A stretch of DNA of 64,000 bases from Rhabdophis nuchalis. Its lineage: Eukaryota > Chordata > Lepidosauria > Squamata > Natricidae. The notes beneath the pieces were generated by a model. That model had not been told where the DNA came from. It did not search any database and saw only the letters and a list, made by a program, of their open reading frames with translations. The stretch is from contig CM077645.1 in NCBI GenBank assembly GCA_039707465.1, positions 168,717,503 to 168,781,502 of the forward strand, given 5' to 3'. The position numbers were made by a program, and so were the translations under genes. Shown one piece after another: positions 33,677 through 43,689 of the stretch (the first letter of the stretch is position 1; every line of letters starts with the position of its first letter).

Positions 33677-35090
33677 TCATATCGGCGAACCAGGTTCGTC
33701 TCGGCCTATGAGGTGCCACCAGAATGTTCCGCTTGTTCCACTAGTATCTTCCTGATTACTCGGGGAAGGAGTGGTAATGGAGGGAAGGTGTAGAGAAGGC
33801 CCTGAGGACAGAGGCATCAGAGAGCATTTGCACCTTCCGCTTGAGGATAGTGGGAGTTGAGCATTCTCCGGAGTGGCGAAGCAGTTGAGAACAGGCCGAC
33901 TGAACCTTAGTGACAGCTGATGGAACAGACGCTGGTGTAGGCACCATTTTGACTGATCCAGGGTGGTCCTGCTCAGCCACTTAAACATTGTTCACACTGG
34001 AGATGTGTTCCACCTGTATTGATGACACATGTTGTTCTATCCACCTTCCAAGTGCCTCTGCCTCTGTAATGAGTAAGCTGGATCTGGTGCCCCCTTGGCA
34101 GTTGATGTGCACCTTCGTCGCCATGTTGTCCATCAGGGCAAGGACATGGCGACCCTAAACCTCCTTCTGGAATCGGCATAAGGCAAGACAGACCGCTCTC
34201 AGCTCCAACCAGTTGATATTGTGAGACAACTTGTGGCTGGACCACCTGCCCTGTGAAACCTGGTTGTGGATGTGAGCGGCCTACCCAAAAAGACGGGCAT
34301 CTGATGCGATGGTCACATGGGCGGGCTCCTGAAATAGAGACCCCTTCATCATGGCTGGTGACTGCCACCACTGGAGGGAGCGAAGGACCTTTGGAGACAA
34401 ACGAACCTTGACTGTGGAGTTGCTTACATTGGCTCTTTGAGATGGAAGGAGAAACCATTGTAGATCTCTCATGTGCAATCTTGCCCAGGGAATGATCGCA
34501 AGGCACAAATCATCTTCCCCAGCAATTGTGACAACAGGAGCACTGGGACGACCGAGACTGTTGAATCAGCTGGATGAGGGACTGAAGACTGTGCAGTCGT
34601 TCCTGAGACAGAGACACCTGGCAAAACGACGTGTTGTTCACCACTCCTAGATGCAGTATCCTTGTGGAAGGAGACAACTGGCTTTTTTCAAGGTTGATGG
34701 AGAACCTGTGGCTTTGTAAGATGCGCATGGTGATCTGAACATCACGCATGGCTTGTTACATAGACGACAACTGGATCAAAAGGTCATATAAATAACATTG
34801 AAGGCGTATGGGGCGCAAGCAAAGGTGAGCTGCCACTGCAGCCAGGATCTTCGTGAATGTCCTGGGGGCGGAGGCAGGCTGAATGAAAGGGCACGGTATT
34901 GATAGTGATGCCCCACATAATGAAACCAGAGGAACCACCTGTGAGCCAGTCTTATTGGGATGTGAAGGTATGCTTCCTTAGGTCTACAGATGTCAGGAGA
35001 TCCCCTCTCCTGGTCTAGGGGAAATGGTTCTATGGCCCTGATCTCACTCAGTTGTTGAATTTTGGCCTCCATGAGGCCCCTCTTGGTGGT
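33677..35090 (-). pseudogene. DIRS reverse transcriptase-RNase H, broken
   Basis: RT blocks in order on the minus strand: EAKIQQLSEIRAIEPFPLDQ (35070), a deletion, EAYLHIPIRLAHRWFL, ASAPRTFTKILAA, then the catalytic box reading YLYD (codons 34794-34783) where the DIRS form is YLDD, and INLEKSQLSPSTRILHLGVV (34700-34640). RNase H-like parts follow: WARLHMRDLQWFLLP, LRSLQWWQSPAMMKGSLF, SDARLFG, NWLELRAV, and MDNMATKVHIN-type sequence. The segment 33988-33677 reads WLSRTTLDQSKWCLHQRLFHQ and ATPENAQLPL, the region between RNase H and recombinase. The deletion after PLDQ removes RT fingers sequence, and the altered box would abolish metal binding. Confidence 0.85.
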
Positions 35091-35144
35091 ACAATGGGGA
35101 GTGGGGCAACAAATGAAGTGGTGAGGAGGGGGGCAAAATGAACT

Positions 35145-36280
35145 CTAGGGTAATCTCACTGTTTTCTGCACACAAGTGTCTGATGTGATTCCTCCCAGTG
35201 GGCAGCAAACAGCAGCCTGTGGTTCTGATGCACGAAAGGGCTGCCTGCAATAGGGAGGGGACCTGTGATCTGGCTTACGGGAGATGGAAGGCATCACCTT
35301 CCGCTTGTCCTTGCTCTCAATTAGGACTGAATCCAAGGAACCCCCAAGCAACTTCCCCCCTTTGAAGGGGGCAGAGGGTAGCTTCCACTTGGACCTCGTG
35401 TCTGCACGTTTGATGGCCACCCTGTCCTGAACTGCAGTCACTTTCCTGGTGTAGGGGTGCTTTCTAATCCCCTTAATGGCCTCCCTAGCAGTCCTGCCAG
35501 CCTTCCTGAGGTAAGGCATATCCTGCTGGTTGGTGGAGGGCCCTTCCAATTCAGGCACCTCCATAATTGACTCCTCCTCCATGACCTGTCCAATCCTCTG
35601 GCAGGCGAACTGGGCAAAAAAAACAATGTTGCTGGCCCAAGGGGGCAGGGCTTGATTATGGTCCCATTCACCCACCACAACTGGAGAGAAGGACAAATGT
35701 GCACCAAACAGACACAATGCTCCCAGTTGACTGGAGGATCCACGAGCCAAATACATTCAAGGTGGGGTTGTAGGCAACAGGCGGCATGTGGAAGATGGCT
35801 GCTGCCAACGAACTCTGAAAGCCTCTCTGTGGGAGTGATCCTGGAGCCTCCATTGGGGTTCTGGACAGATGCAGCTAGCTAGCTCACCATTCCGATCAAT
35901 CAGCCAGAAACAGTGTGGGGAAAACTGCTCCCAAAATGGCCATCCAAAATGGCTGTGCTGAGCGAGAGCCATGATGTGCAGCCCAGGAAATGCTGCCAAG
36001 CTGCTGTCGAGCCACATGGGTCACTGAAGCTATGGACGATCCCTAGCTGGAAAACACCTGCACCAGGATAAGCCCGAGGAGCCGTGTGAGCAGCTAAGAG
36101 CCTGCAAACCCTTTCCGGAGAAAAAAGGCTGGTGTAAGTAAACCAATAATAATGGGGGGGGGGGGGCGGAGGAGAAACAATAGATCTACTCAAAGCTAAA
36201 GGAAAGAAATCAATTAATCAATTAGAAAGAATTAATCTTATAAAAGAGCTGAGATACAGTGAAATGCGTCCTAATGGGCT
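35145..36280 (-). pseudogene. DIRS gag-like region, decayed
   Basis: A 203-codon frame (35756-35145) is rich in charged residues and ends with PFKGGKLLGGSLDSVLIES, KDKRKVMPSISRKPDHRSPP and PPYCRQPFRA, which resembles the C-terminal part of vertebrate DIRS ORF1. The more upstream part to 36280 is broken and includes a 13-base G run (36154-36166). No zinc knuckle is visible. The assignment rests mainly on position and on the basic C-terminus. Confidence 0.65.
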
Positions 36281-36286
36281 GGACCG

Positions 36287-36424
36287 AATTGAAAAACTGA
36301 GACTAAAAGACACCAGGAGGCGTGGTCAAGAATTTCAACCCAGTCCTTGAAATGTGACAATTTAATTCCGTATGACAGAATTTAACCCCATGCTTGGACA
36401 GTCCAAGCAGTGCACAGGAGAATG
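36287..36424 (-). repeat. DIRS inverted terminal repeat, right
   Basis: gagactaaaagacaccagg, gacagaatttaaccccatg and agtgcacaggagaatg are the reverse complement of blocks in the left repeat. Confidence 0.9.
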
Positions 36425-36429
36425 CAAAT

Positions 36430-37860
36430 GACAAACCAAGATAATGAGCTTGATAATTTTTTCCTATTGAATTTACAAAAAAGGCTTGTTAAAGCCTTGA
36501 AAAACTTTCTGAAAAGGGACAAAGAAGAAATAAAGAGAAATCAAATTCTATGATATTAGAATTAAAGATTAAGATTGTTTGAGGTAAAAGGAAGGGACAT
36601 AAAATTAGTTTATTTGATCAAAGTAAAACAAAATAAGTTGTTTTTTCAAGTTGTTCCCTTTATGGAGTTTCTCTTGATACCAGGACTGAAAGGATACTGT
36701 TTAATAAGTAACAGAAGGAATGTGGGATAAAGAGATACATGTTTGTAACTTTGAAGGGTGAAGAATTACTAAATTGTTTATACTTGTTGTAATTAAGATT
36801 TAAAGTAAGTTCTTTATTTTTTTCTTTATTATATTCTTACTTTTCTCTTTATTTTTCCTTTGATCTTTTACTCTTTCTTTTTTTCTTTAAGTTTAATTTG
36901 TAGTAAATGTTACTATTATAATAAAAATTCGTAATAAAAATTATAGATATACAGGTAAAGATAAAATAATTGAGATGAGCTGCCTGAGAATTGCAGAAAA
37001 ACTAATTAAGCCATCCTCCAGAACTAAATGTCTAGTCTTCTTGAAAAGCTCCAGAGGAGGATTGCCCACAAAATCTACTCTGCTATTACACCCACCTTAC
37101 TTCAAGTAGAATGGTACCTTGCTACTTGTCACTATTTCATTCTGGGAGGAGTGAAGAATACTAAAAATGATAAGTACTGAACAAACCATCTGACTTATCA
37201 TGTGACCCTTTATTTCAGTTGAAAGGAGTAGCAAGTCACGAGGCAGCTGATTCTTGAAAGTTCACCTTATGTGTCAAATACTGGGAGAAAGATGAGTACC
37301 AGGACAAGGTTTTTGCTTCAAAACATGTTCAGTACCAAATTTGATACCTTCAGCCTTGGGGAGAAGATAATTGTCAAGAGTCAACATGATCTACTCCCAA
37401 GGAGAAACTGTCCAGGGTCATGTAAATAATCTCCACAATCTCTCCTTCTTCCAGAGAGGTTTTGTCATCCAGCCACAGTATCCAGACACTATTTTCCTCA
37501 CAATTCTTTCCTGCTAAATAGCAGGACATCAGCTCATTATAGTGCTCTGCATTGGTGTCTGTATTGACTCCTGACAACTACCTTATTCCCAAAGCTGAGG
37601 ATGTGACCGGCGCAAAGTTCTAGAAGCATATTTTCTAGTTTCTAATCTGGTACCTTAATCACTACACATAACTGGGTCTTGTTATCTATTCTTTGTGCAT
37701 GGGTATAGAGGCATTTAAGTTAACAGACTAGACTCCTCCTATTTGGTTTCTCATTTCATTTATCCATGTATTATATTTGTTTTAGATCATTGCTAAACTG
37801 GTAATTTACCAAACATGTACTTGATGCTATATGCTGTCTATTATTTGCCAATTTGTTATT
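36430..37860. other. AT-rich intron with one unassigned open frame
   Basis: A 67-codon minus-strand frame (37577-37374) reads WILWLDDKTSLEEGEIVEII in its middle. I do not recognise it. It lies just downstream of the CR1 ORF1 remnant and could be part of the same copy. Confidence 0.4.
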
Positions 37861-38790
37861 CACCAACTCCCTTCCTTGTATTCTAGTGAAATGCTTCCTG
37901 AGCAGGTTAATTAGTCATCATCCAGAAATGTATTTTCCCTCCTTAGTTAGATAAATTCCATCTTTTCAAATAGAATTTTCTGAAGCTTAAACCACTGTTC
38001 AAAAATCCAAATCTCTATCACTTATACAAATGTTGCACCCAGCAATTCATTCTAAAATTTATTCTTCTTGCTGGACTTTTTCCTTCCATTGGAAACATTA
38101 TTAAAACATCATCCGAACTCCTTCACCCTCTTCCTTAAAGCCATGAAATCACTTGGAAGCATGGAGATCATGCCTTGTAGTATCATTGGTGCTTATATGG
38201 ATGAGCAGGAAAGGTCTTAATCAGACAGTCTTCAACCTTTATGTCATATCTTGGATTTGGGAACTTGGGGTACAGTATACATGCCAAAATGAGATGTGGA
38301 TGACAAGTGGAAGCTTCTATGCTTCTCGAGAGGGAGCTACTTTTCTTTCATTTTCTTCTAGATTATTGGTAATGGATCTCTTGTATTTGGATCAGGAAAC
38401 AAACTTCATCTGTGGAGCGCTTTTGTGGAAACTTCTTTGGAGACTAGAGTTGGTTGCCAGGATCTAGGAAAATGCCTGCTTTGTGCTACTTTGCTTCTGA
38501 CAGTGATGTATTGACAACTACTTTATTATCATCTCTGATAATAAAGATACTTGCTCAAAAAGTATCTGCACTACTGAAGGTGTCTTCAACTTGACAAATG
38601 CGGTACATGAATGATAATCTGACCTCCAGTTCACCAATTTTTGGTTTCAGAATTCCCACAAACTGATGCTTTATATAGATAAAACGCACATTTTCTTCTG
38701 GAGGAAGGCATAACATATTCTTTTCAGGTAATTCTCCGAATCCATTTATGGCAATGAATGCTCTTATAAATTACTGGGCAAAGTAGATTT
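37861..38790 (-). pseudogene. CR1-type ORF1 remnant (SGNH/GDSL esterase-like)
   Basis: No long open frame survives, but minus-strand reading across stops gives, in order: a coiled-coil-like start with LKPKIGELEVRLSFM and ICQVEDTF (about 38650-38580), LLIHISTNDTTRHDLHASK (38212 downward), matching the LLVHVGTNDTA block of CR1 ORF1p, GFKEEGEGVRMMF, and DGIYLTKEGKYISG (around 37970-37930), matching the DGLHLTRRGKNIFA block, followed by LINLLRKHFTR. These are the esterase blocks known from CR1 ORF1. In block V (DGxH) the His position is Tyr. The order, spacing of a few hundred bases and orientation all fit. Confidence 0.72.
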
Positions 38791-39284
38791 TTGAAGCTAA
38801 GAACCATTAAGACTACGCAACCAATCACTGGATGCATCTAACCTCACTTATTCCAATTGCTGCTCTTTGCTCACTACGTGTGATAGGACTATTCTTCCTA
38901 TTCAGTGAACTGAGGAAGACCTAGGAACTTAGTTCCATTAAAGTGAGCTTACTCTGGAGCAAATAGGAGAACAAATAGGAGTTTGGCACAAGAGGTGAAA
39001 ATAATAATGAAAGATAACTGAATGGGAAAGATGGAGTTATTTTAAAATATTACGGAAAGGAAACTTCATACAAAAGTCTGTTTCCAGTTTGATACTAGAA
39101 AAAGAAGATATAAAGATGGCCCAAATACAAAAAAATTACTGAGTACTATATGAAGTAAAATAAACTAAAAAGGCAGATGGAACCCCTTATTAGTTTTGGT
39201 TTTTCTATGTCTTTTGTTGTGGTTGTTTGACAGGATTTCCCATCATGTTCAGCATTTACTGCATATTGCAATTTTTATCTTGTT

Positions 39285-39360
39285 TTGTCAGACTGTGTGC
39301 TGTCCAGACTCGGTATGGAGTGAACAGTGCCAAAATTGAATAAATACATAAATAAATGAA
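39285..39360 (+). mobile_element. LINE 3'-end fragment
   Basis: gtgtgctgtccagactcgg, then ggagtgaacagtgcc and an AAAT-type tail form a 3' end of the L2/CR1 group layout. The coding part is not recognisable. Confidence 0.5.
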
Positions 39361-39534
39361 TGCATAACACCAATCATAATTAAGGAAGCTTAACTATTTT
39401 AGATACACAAAGTTAATGCAAAAATCACTGATGCTTGTAAAAAAATCAAAGATAATTGAAAAGTATCTACGTACCATTGATACCACAAGAATCAGTTACA
39501 AGTGTCAAAGCAGAAACAAAGCAGAATTTTTATT

Positions 39535-39800
39535 TATTTATATATTTAGAAAATTTATATAGCCATTTACTCACTCATATTGACTCTACGAAGCTTACAA
39601 ACAATAACATAACCCATAGGGGTTATTGATAATGTTATGTATAGGGGAAACACACACACACACACACTCCTCCGATAACAACACACAGTCAAACAAGCCA
39701 TTTAATGGGCTCCATTCCATTCTGAGTTCCCCAGGCCTGCTGGCAAAACCAAGTCTTCAGGGCCTTCAGAAATTATAATTCAATCCATGCATTCACACTT
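39535..39800 (-). mobile_element. L2/CR1-group LINE 3' remnant, minus strand
   Basis: A TTTA-rich start (minus-strand tail), then sequence whose minus strand encodes GPEDLVLPAGLGN near 39760-39730, resembling the LKTWFCQQAWG-type C-terminus seen in old vertebrate LINEs of this group. A (CA)n run at 39651-39667 lies inside. Confidence 0.55.
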
Positions 39801-40498
39801 TTCTTTGACTTTTTTTAGGCACCAAACCAAAACCTCTATGCGGAGCATGCACTGACTGGGATAGAAAGAAAAAACCCATCTATGCTAATAATATTATAGT
39901 ATCTTATATAACACCTGATCCATTCTGATTGCTCATAATGAAAGTGTACGTCAACTATGGAATTTGTATATTTTATTTGCTTGAGCTTTGTTTATCAAGG
40001 AGTGCCAAAGATGGTTTGTGACATTTTCAATTATTTTAAATTTGAAAAGTACCATTGCAACTTTCAAAGATGGAGAAACATGACTGCAATATGAAAAGGG
40101 ATGGTGAAAAGTTACGATTTAATTTTTTCAAACCACTAAGTAACACTATGTTATTTGTTATGACTTCTTTTACTTCTGGCATTACTCATTTACTGATGTA
40201 TAGATTGTAATGTTCATATCTGTAATAAGGAGATCTACCAAATTCAGGTTTTTGAATTCTTTTCCCTTGACCAATATGATTGTAATTGTTTTAATTGGTT
40301 AAATTGTGTGGTAGTAGAGACTAAATTATATATATTAAATACAACTGTATCAGTGGAGGGTTTCAAATTTTTTTAGAACCTACTCTCTAGGTGTGGCCTA
40401 TTTTGTGGGCGTGGCTTCGCAGTCATGTGACAGGATGGGAGTGGCCAACTTGTAAAATGTGGTGAAACTCATTTAATAACGCTCTTGCTTAGCAACTA

Positions 40499-40535
40499 AA
40501 ATTTTGGGCTCAATTGTGAATTGAGCCCAAAATTT
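40499..40535. repeat. Perfect hairpin, 17-bp arms, 3-nt loop
   Basis: Arms 40499-40515 and 40519-40535, exact complements (core ttttgggctcaatt), loop GTG. It sits where the related elements pass from the shared module to their microsatellite. Confidence 0.97.
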
Positions 40536-40538
40536 CCT

Positions 40539-40567
40539 CCCCTTTCCCTTTCCCTTTCCCTTTCCCT
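40539..40567 (+). repeat. (CCCTTT)n hexamer run
   Basis: About 4.5 units. This is not the vertebrate telomere unit CCCTAA. Confidence 0.95.
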
Positions 40568-40924
40568 TCCTTACTTTCTGCCTTCCTTTCCTTCCCATTG
40601 GGTTACCGGTAGCAGCAGGCCAGACTTACTTCTGGGTCCGCCGGTGGAACCTCCTCTCATCCGGATCTTGCGAGTAGGTGCAAGCCTGCAGAAACCCACC
40701 ACTGATCTGTATTGACTATTATTTGAATAGCTAAATAATAAAATGTGTCATTCTTAAATGCTATTTGTATTCTACATATTTTACTCTGGTCTATAACTTT
40801 GTGCCTAATATCTTTAACTGATAGCTTGAAATATTGATTAAACCTCTAACAATGTATTTAATTGATTTAAAAGAAGCTTATTTATTTAAATTTATATGCC
40901 ACTCATATCACCCATAAGGTGACA

Positions 40925-41800
40925 CTATAATTGAAGCAACCTATCTTTGTAATTAGTACATTGAAAGACAAACCACAGATTCACATCTGCTGTTTTTACC
41001 GTTTAATAGATGTCAGACCTGTTTATCCTTCTTATATACAACAGTATCTAAATACATTATTAAATTCAGAAATATTCATTAGTCAAAAAAGAGGTAAAAT
41101 TATGAGTTTTTGTCTCATATATCAAGCCTTTAACTAATTGAACATTCTGAAGATAATGTCGTGGAAATACCAAAAATGTTAGATTGTAGAAAGGCTTGAT
41201 TACAAACAAAAATCCTCAGAATTCTGTAGGAATCTAACAGTACAGTTTGAATTGGCTGTTTGCAGCCTACAGATTAATTGTGTAATAGTTATACAATACC
41301 AAATCTAGGAAACAACTGCAGAAAAAATACATATTACACAAGTGGTTATATTGAATTGTGTTTATTCACAAATGTTCTCACAGAATTGTAAATATTATCT
41401 AGGAGAATAAACTCTGAAGTTTTAATAAATCTTTAAATATCTATAAGAGTTGAGTGCTTAATTTTCAAATTATAACACCATGTAAAGTCGGGTTTTTTTT
41501 ATTGGTCTTGCTGCTTTTTGATTATTCTTATTTCTGTAGAGTACAATATTATTTTGATATGACATTACATCTAGAAGACTTGTAACCTGGATCAGACTAC
41601 ATAAGCAATTACCTATGTTTAATTTATATATTTAATGTTACTGCGAGGACGCAAATACTTCCTAATTTGGATACATTTTAAATTCCAGCTATACAGATAT
41701 TCCAGATTTTTAGTATTCCTAAGCAACAATACAACCAAAGGAAGAAAACTTGTGATATTCCTCTATAAATGATACAGATTTAAAATATCATTTCCCAAAA
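40925..41800. other. AT-rich intron
   Basis: No gene. 40876-40920 (ttatttatttaaatttatat) may be another LINE tail. Confidence 0.45.
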
Positions 41801-41807
41801 AACCTAC

Positions 41808-41930
41808 CTGTGGGCATCCATGGATCTGTTGTGGGCTTTGTGAATGTGTTCACTTGATCCCAGTTAAAATCATCAGCATCAGATTGACTATATCCACATG
41901 ATGTAAATGGTTCATCAAATGAACAGCCAC
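41808..41930 (-). CDS. PTPRM: PTPRM exon 2 (start of MAM domain)
   Basis: This 123-bp exon encodes the start of the PTPRM MAM domain. The minus strand gives 40 complete codons, beginning GCSFDEPFTSCGYSQ and ending with DPWMPT, flanked by a split Gly codon at each side. It closely follows the mu paralogue (pattern GGC-FDEP---CGYSQ---DDFNW-QVNT-TKP). The two cysteines nine residues apart are the pair expected to form the first MAM disulfide. The acceptor is ttattttcag and the donor CAG/GTAGGT, both strong. The last base G joins to GA of exon 3 to make glycine (MPT-G-SF), so the two exons are in register across a 33.7 kb intron. The open frame was too short and too interrupted to stand out by length; it is recognised by content and splice sites. 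Exon 1 (signal peptide) lies beyond the right edge. Confidence 0.95.
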
Positions 41931-41934
41931 CTGA

Positions 41935-42600
41935 AAATAAAAGGAGAAAAAGTGAGGTTTTAAAAATAAAGTCAGTTTTTTATTTATTCATTTATTTATT
42001 TATTTATGTTATTTAAAGCCCTATATACAAACCCATACTCCTTTGTATATTTCTCCCAAAGAACCCACATAAATTGGTTTCTAGGATACAGCAACTATTG
42101 AAGTTGAATTTTAATTATAAATACATTGCAACTTTCTACTTAAATATAAATAAATCAGAAATATAATCCTATAGTTCCAGTCATTTCAGGCAGGGCTTCC
42201 TACAGGTGTGATATATTACACAGGTTCTATGAACAGATTGATACATATGCAAAGAGTGTCATGTATAATGTCTGTCAAGAGAAAGGCCTATTCTGGTATT
42301 GAGCTGAAAATTTTTGTCAAATTGTAAATAGATCAGTTGCAGTGTTTCAGAAGCCAGTGTGGGAATGTATTGAGGATAATATTGCGACATTGCCCAGAAT
42401 AGTACCAGAATGTTGTAGTCATTACATATATCACATATTCTCAGCATGGAAATGGGAACATGTGCAATAATGAACAGAAGATTGTTCATCAACAGAACAG
42501 TAGACTTTTCTTGTGACTACTTACGGGACTCCATAATTAGGAAGGGATTTCTGTATCTAAAAGCATAGAAGGGCCATTCACTGATTAGATTTGCAGTTCC
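41935..42600. other. AT-rich intron 1 start
   Basis: A TTTA-rich run at 41978-42008. No gene or clear element. Confidence 0.5.
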
Positions 42601-42629
42601 ACCCCATATATGAAACCAGCAGTATGATC

Positions 42630-43676
42630 ATTTCTACCCCGGACCACCTCAACGATGCCGTGGAAGTGATGTCCCGGTGTCTGGAGGCCGTGTGAGTCTG
42701 GATGGGGAGAAACAGGCTCCGACTCAACTCATCCAAGACCGAGTGGCTGTGGCTTCCGGTGTCACGATATAGCCAGGTGGTGCCATCTCTGGCTATTGGG
42801 GGCGAATCACTGGCTCCCACAGAGAGGGCCCGCAACTTGGGTGTCCTTCTGGACTCTCAGCTGTCGTTAGAAGATCACATGACAGCCGTAGCCAGGGGGG
42901 CTTTTTATCAGGTTCGCCTGATACCCAGTTGCGTCCCTTTCTGGATCGTGACGCTTTACACATGGTCACTCAAGCCCTTGTCATCTGCCGCCTGGACTAC
43001 TGCAATGCTCTCTACATGGGGCTTCCCTTGAAGTGCACCCGGAGGCTCCAGTTAGTACAGAACGCGGCCGCGCGGGGGATTCTGGGAGCTTCTAGATGCT
43101 CCCATGTGACATCTCTCCTGCGCGAGCTGCACTGGCTGCCTGTGGCTTTCCGGGTGCGCTTCAAGGTGTTAGCAACCACCTTTAAAGCGCTCCATGGCAT
43201 GGGACCTGGCTATTTGCAAGACTGCCTCCTGCTACCTAATACCTCCCACTGACCAGTCCGCTCCCACAGAGAGGGCCTCCTCAGGGTGCCGTCGGCTAGG
43301 CAATGTCGGCTGGTGGCTCCCAGGGCGAGAGCCTTCTCTGTGGCTGCTCCTGCCCTCTGGAATGACCTACCTCCTGATCTTCGCACGATCACGGACCTGC
43401 GCCTTTTCCGCCGGGCTTTGAAGACCCACTTATTTCATGCGGCCGGCTTGGCGTAGCTTTTAATTGGTTTTAGAGAGGGTTTTTAGCTGGGGCTTTTATC
43501 AAAATCAGGCAATTAAAATACAATTAAAAATTAATAGATTTTTAATTGTATTTTAATTGTTTTATATTAGTGATTTTATACTAGTTGATTTTTATTGAGG
43601 CCTGTACACCGCCCTGAGTCCCGCTGGGAGAAGGCGCAGTATAAAAATTCAAAAGTAAATAAATAAATAAATAAAA
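42630..43676 (+). mobile_element. L2-group LINE copy F
   Basis: Starts just after the catalytic box (TPDHLNDAVEVMS-type), reads KTEWLWLPVSRYSQ and ARNLGVLLDSQLSLEDH. A frameshift near 42925 follows, then LDRDALHMVTQALV, LDYCNALYMGLP, RELHWLPVAFRVRFKVL, then a stop in place of R after TSH (43252), and the C-terminal ALKTHLFHAAGLA. The 3' UTR with cgccctgagtcccgctggga ends in (AAAT)n. It is the most 3'-like in sequence of the long copies and lacks all catalytic residues by truncation. Confidence 0.87.
43510..43559. repeat. Perfect hairpin, 21-bp arms, 8-nt loop
   Basis: Arms 43510-43530 and 43539-43559 are exact complements (core aaaatacaattaaaaa). It lies in the 3' UTR of L2 copy F; the other L2 copies have only the right-hand-like sequence there. 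Confidence 0.97.
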
Positions 43677-43689
43677 TCAGAGAAAACAG

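Larger units (their letters stand above)
32316..36424 (-). mobile_element. DIRS-type tyrosine-recombinase retrotransposon, structurally complete, decayed
   Basis: A 4.1 kb element on the minus strand in DIRS order: gag-like region, RT-RNase H, tyrosine recombinase. It is bounded by inverted terminal repeats (32316-32460 and 36287-36424) and has an internal complementary region (32546-32632) that copies both outer ends side by side. No target duplication flanks it, as expected for DIRS elements, which integrate by recombination. All coding parts are broken by stops, frameshifts and an RT deletion, which also explains a length below the 5-6 kb I know for vertebrate DIRS. Confidence 0.92.
40351..40704. 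mobile_element. hAT-like element with 8-bp target duplication
   Basis: Left end cagtggagggtttc; right end reversed cagtggtgggtttc. Flanks are aactgtat (40343-40350) and atctgtat (40705-40712), 7 of 8 identical. The inside carries the gtggcctattttgtgggcg, gtcatgtgac and aactcatttaataacg module shared with 15236 and 25625, then a perfect hairpin and a (CCCTTT)n run, then accggtagcagcagg. It has no coding capacity. Confidence 0.9.
8077..41807 (-). other. PTPRM: PTPRM intron 2 (complete, about 33.7 kb)
   Basis: This is inferred from the matched phase-1 borders of exons 2 and 3. The intron carries most of the mobile elements in this window, including the DIRS element, three L2-group pieces, two BovB 5' copies and a CR1. 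No further MAM-domain exon was found inside it. Confidence 0.9.

Noticed and set aside
37374..37577. Small gene of 67 codons
   Set aside because: Acidic frame without splice or start support; kept only as an unassigned note beside the CR1 ORF1 remnant.
40539..40567. Interstitial telomere repeat
   Set aside because: The unit is CCCTTT, not CCCTAA.
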